A stretch of 7,623 bases of DNA from Chryseobacterium gleum. GTDB taxonomy: Bacteria; Bacteroidota; Bacteroidia; Flavobacteriales_C; GCA-002722245. The notes under the pieces are model-generated. The model worked only from the letters and a program-made list of their open reading frames with translations, was not told the DNA's origin and did not search any database. How positions within the stretch are numbered: the stretch's first letter is position 1; each line of letters opens with the position of its first letter. A program made the translations under genes and the position numbers. The stretch is from assembly GCA_945903925.1 (NCBI GenBank), contig CAMDPJ010000110.1, forward strand, positions 1 to 7,623. The letters are read 5' to 3'. Shown here piece by piece: positions 5,916 to 7,623 of the stretch.

Positions 5916-7022
5916 CTAATTCTCCATCCCCCTCAAACTTCTCTCTGCATCACTATATCTCTCATTTCTACCAAACTTTTCTTTATCTACAATTTGCAGA
6001 GGATTGGCAGTAATCTCTTTGCTTATTTTGCGATTGGCAATAATGTCCATTGCTTCATAAATAGCATTGCGGAAAGAGCTTTCATCGGCGGTGCCTTTAC
6101 CTGCAATTTCATAGCCTGTTCCGTGATCGGGAGAGGTGCGCACTATTGGTAAACCAGCAGTGAAATTAACGCCGCTGCCGAAGCTTAGTGTTTTAAATGG
6201 AATCAATCCTTGATCGTGGTACATCGCTAAAACAGCATCGAAATTTTTGTACAAGCCATTGCCGAAAAATCCGTCGGCAGAGTAAGGACCCAACGCAAAA
6301 ATTCCTTTTTCTTTAGCTTGTTTAATCGCTGGAGAGATAATTTCTATTTCTTCTTTGCCCAATAAACCATTGTCACCAGCATGAGGATTTAAGCCTAAGA
6401 CAGCAATACGAGGTTTCCGAATTTGGTAATCTTGTTCCAGACTTTTATGCATCAATTGCAGTTTCGACAAGATTTTCTCTGCAGATATTTTTTGTGCTAC
6501 TTCGGCAACAGGAACGTGTCCGGTTACCACGCCAATTTTCAAACCTTCAGTCACCATAAACATCAAGCTGTCTTTGGCTCCTGCAGCATGTTCAAGATAT
6601 TCTGTATGTCCGGGAAATTTAAATTGTTCCGATTGAATATTGTCTTTATTGATAGGCGCCGTAACCAAAGCATCAATGTGTTTTTCTACCAAATCTTTGG
6701 TTGCACGCTCTAAAGCTTGCAGTGATCCTTGGCCGCCACCCGCAGTAGAAACACCAGGCTGAGGTTCTTCTGTTTCATCTACACAAGAGATTAAATTTAA
6801 TTTTTTGGGCTGAACCTTTTGAATATCGTCTATCAACTGAAACATCACACCTTCTGCTTTTAGCAAATCGCGGTAGTAAGTGAAGAACTTGCGAGAGCCG
6901 TAAACCACGGGAGTAAACATTTCTAACAATCTTGCGTCGCTAAAAGTTTTAATAATAATCTCGTAGCCTACACCGTTGTAGTCGCCTTGTGTAATGCCTA
7001 TAATTAATTTTTTATCGCTCAT
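5916..7022 (-). CDS. pdxA: 4-hydroxythreonine-4-phosphate dehydrogenase
   Basis: Complete, 368 residues (family about 330-360). PdxA is a cytoplasmic, metal-dependent dimer that oxidises 4-phosphohydroxy-L-threonine with NAD(P)+; the product decarboxylates to 3-amino-1-hydroxyacetone 1-phosphate, which PdxJ condenses with DXP to pyridoxine 5'-phosphate. The N-terminus IGITQGDYNGVGYEI (8-22) is the Bacteroidota form of the TGDPAGIGPE motif. TAPINK (121-126) lies in the conserved substrate region. Metal ligands are His139 (PGHTEYL), His214 (NPHAGDNG) and His269 (YHDQGLIPFK), matching E. coli His166, His211 and His266. RTSPDHGTGYEIAGKG (295-310) is the C-terminal signature. The last 30 or so residues, ending RSLRGMEN, are charged and less typical. 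The A-rich leader GATAGAAAAA before the ATG replaces a Shine-Dalgarno. It is convergent with dxs and the beta-barrel gene and divergent from the surface-protein gene. Confidence 0.97.
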   Translation of the reverse strand: MSDKKLIIGITQGDYNGVGYEIIIKTFSDARLLEMFTPVVYGSRKFFTYYRDLLKAEGVMFQLIDDIQKVQPKKLNLISCVDETEEPQPGVSTAGGGQGSLQALERATKDLVEKHIDALVTAPINKDNIQSEQFKFPGHTEYLEHAAGAKDSLMFMVTEGLKIGVVTGHVPVAEVAQKISAEKILSKLQLMHKSLEQDYQIRKPRIAVLGLNPHAGDNGLLGKEEIEIISPAIKQAKEKGIFALGPYSADGFFGNGLYKNFDAVLAMYHDQGLIPFKTLSFGSGVNFTAGLPIVRTSPDHGTGYEIAGKGTADESSFRNAIYEAMDIIANRKISKEITANPLQIVDKEKFGRNERYSDAERSLRGMEN

Positions 7023-7064
7023 TTTTTCTATCTAAATTGCTATAGTGAAATCTTTAAATCGCCC

Positions 7065-7072
7065 CTAAGATA
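7065..7072 (-). promoter_or_regulatory. Possible -7 box of pdxA
   Basis: TATCTTAG on the minus strand matches seven of eight positions of TAnnTTTG and lies 42 nt upstream of the pdxA ATG. It is the left half of the palindrome AAGATACATATCTT (7067-7080), whose right half is the -7 box of the opposite gene. No clear -33 partner was found. Confidence 0.35.
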
Positions 7073-7074
7073 CA

Positions 7075-7082
7075 TATCTTTG
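7075..7082 (+). promoter_or_regulatory. -7 box of the surface-protein gene, next to its start codon
   Basis: TATCTTTG is a full match to TAnnTTTG and ends 6 nt before the ATG at 7089, so the transcript is predicted to be leaderless or nearly so. It is identical in sequence to the box in front of mgtE. A weak -33 candidate, TCTTTA, lies at 7051-7056. Confidence 0.6.
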
Positions 7083-7088
7083 AAACTG

Positions 7089-7623
7089 ATGCAGAAAATA
7101 CTCTTCATAATATTTTTATTCATGGGATTTTTGGGCTTTTCAACGCACAATAGAGCGGGGGAGATTAGTTATGTGCAAACCGGACCGAACGCGATTACTG
7201 CTACGATAACCACTTACACCAAAAAATCTAGTAATGTTGATGTTGAAAAAATATACATTAAGTGGGGAGACGGAAAGACAGAAGAAGCCACGATAGATGC
7301 CAATTATCCTGCTTCATACAGCCACGACATAAACATTAATAAATATACCACTTCTCATACCTATCCTTCAACCGGTGAATTCACTATATCTTTTGATGAT
7401 AAATACAGAAATGCAAATGTGGTAAATATTCCTAATTCAGATGCGATACCTTTTTACATTGAAACTAAAGTGTTGCTCAATCCTTTTTTAGGCAACAATA
7501 CCTCGCCTAAATTGCTTTATGCGCCTATTGATGATGCGTGTTTAGGTAAAGTATTCCTTCATAATCCAAGTGCTTTTGATGCAGAAGGAGATGTATTAAA
7601 ATATGCTTTGGTAGATTGTAAAG
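7089..7623 (+). CDS. Secreted gliding-motility-type surface protein, N-terminal part (C-terminus cut off by window edge)
   Basis: The frame is open for 178 codons from ATG 7089 to the window edge. Residues 1-18 form a signal peptide (MQK followed by a long Ile/Leu/Phe core). HNRAGEISYVQTG at 20-32 and the following ITATITTYTK are the hallmark N-terminus of large Bacteroidota surface proteins annotated as gliding-motility-associated C-terminal domain proteins. KWGDGK at 58-63 is the PKD-like W-G-D-G strand-turn motif, and HTYPSTGEFTISFDD (90-104) completes that immunoglobulin-like domain. A second cadherin-like repeat begins at NPSAFDAEGDVLKYALVDC (159-177). Such proteins are often well over 1000 residues, with more repeats and a C-terminal type IX sorting domain, but that end lies outside this window, so secretion by T9SS is inferred. 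The start is supported by the signal peptide and the adjacent promoter box. Confidence 0.82.
   Translation, partial: MQKILFIIFLFMGFLGFSTHNRAGEISYVQTGPNAITATITTYTKKSSNVDVEKIYIKWGDGKTEEATIDANYPASYSHDININKYTTSHTYPSTGEFTISFDDKYRNANVVNIPNSDAIPFYIETKVLLNPFLGNNTSPKLLYAPIDDACLGKVFLHNPSAFDAEGDVLKYALVDCK

Noticed and set aside
5904..6713. Plus-strand open frames over pdxA
   Set aside because: The minus strand encodes full-length PdxA with all metal ligands; these are complementary-strand shadows.

Overview
The window looks like chromosomal DNA from an environmental Bacteroidota species (Flavobacteriia/Sphingobacteriia/Chitinophagia-like; rank below phylum is not resolved). Three things point there. 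Promoters carry the Bacteroidota sigma-factor -7 box TAnnTTTG with no Shine-Dalgarno sequences. The last gene begins with the HNRAGEI signature of the large gliding-motility/T9SS-associated surface proteins. The first gene has the acyltransferase architecture common in that phylum. The DNA is AT-rich and coding-dense, with no phage, IS transposase, CRISPR or RNA gene visible.

Layout. Positions 1-1067 (minus) hold a 3'-truncated acyltransferase with an N-terminal PlsC-like O-acyltransferase domain and the beginning of a GNAT-type N-acyltransferase domain, resembling the bifunctional OlsF enzymes of amino-acid lipid synthesis. A 246-bp divergent spacer contains an 80-bp inverted-repeat element (1188-1267) and the mgtE promoter. 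mgtE (1314-2657, plus) encodes a complete Mg2+ channel. A 377-bp gap follows, with a weak terminator-like hairpin, one doubtful small ORF and a well-formed dxs promoter. dxs (3035-4966, plus) is complete and is followed with zero spacing by a small outer-membrane beta-barrel gene (4967-5644, plus). A 271-bp convergent gap is almost filled by a 220-bp nested inverted repeat (5670-5889). pdxA (5916-7022, minus) is complete. It is divergent from a 3'-truncated secreted surface protein gene (7089-7623 and beyond, plus); the two share a 66-bp promoter region with back-to-back -7-like boxes.

How the genes relate. Dxs makes 1-deoxy-D-xylulose 5-phosphate, and PdxA makes the other precursor that PdxJ condenses with it to pyridoxine 5'-phosphate, so these neighbours feed one pathway; Dxs also feeds MEP isoprenoid synthesis. 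The acyltransferase, the beta-barrel and the surface protein are envelope functions. The genes are mostly recognisable housekeeping and envelope families. The more unusual content is between them: two different intergenic elements, each built from paired self-complementary units, and promoters so close to the start codon that the messages are probably leaderless. I did not find a convincing new multi-gene system.
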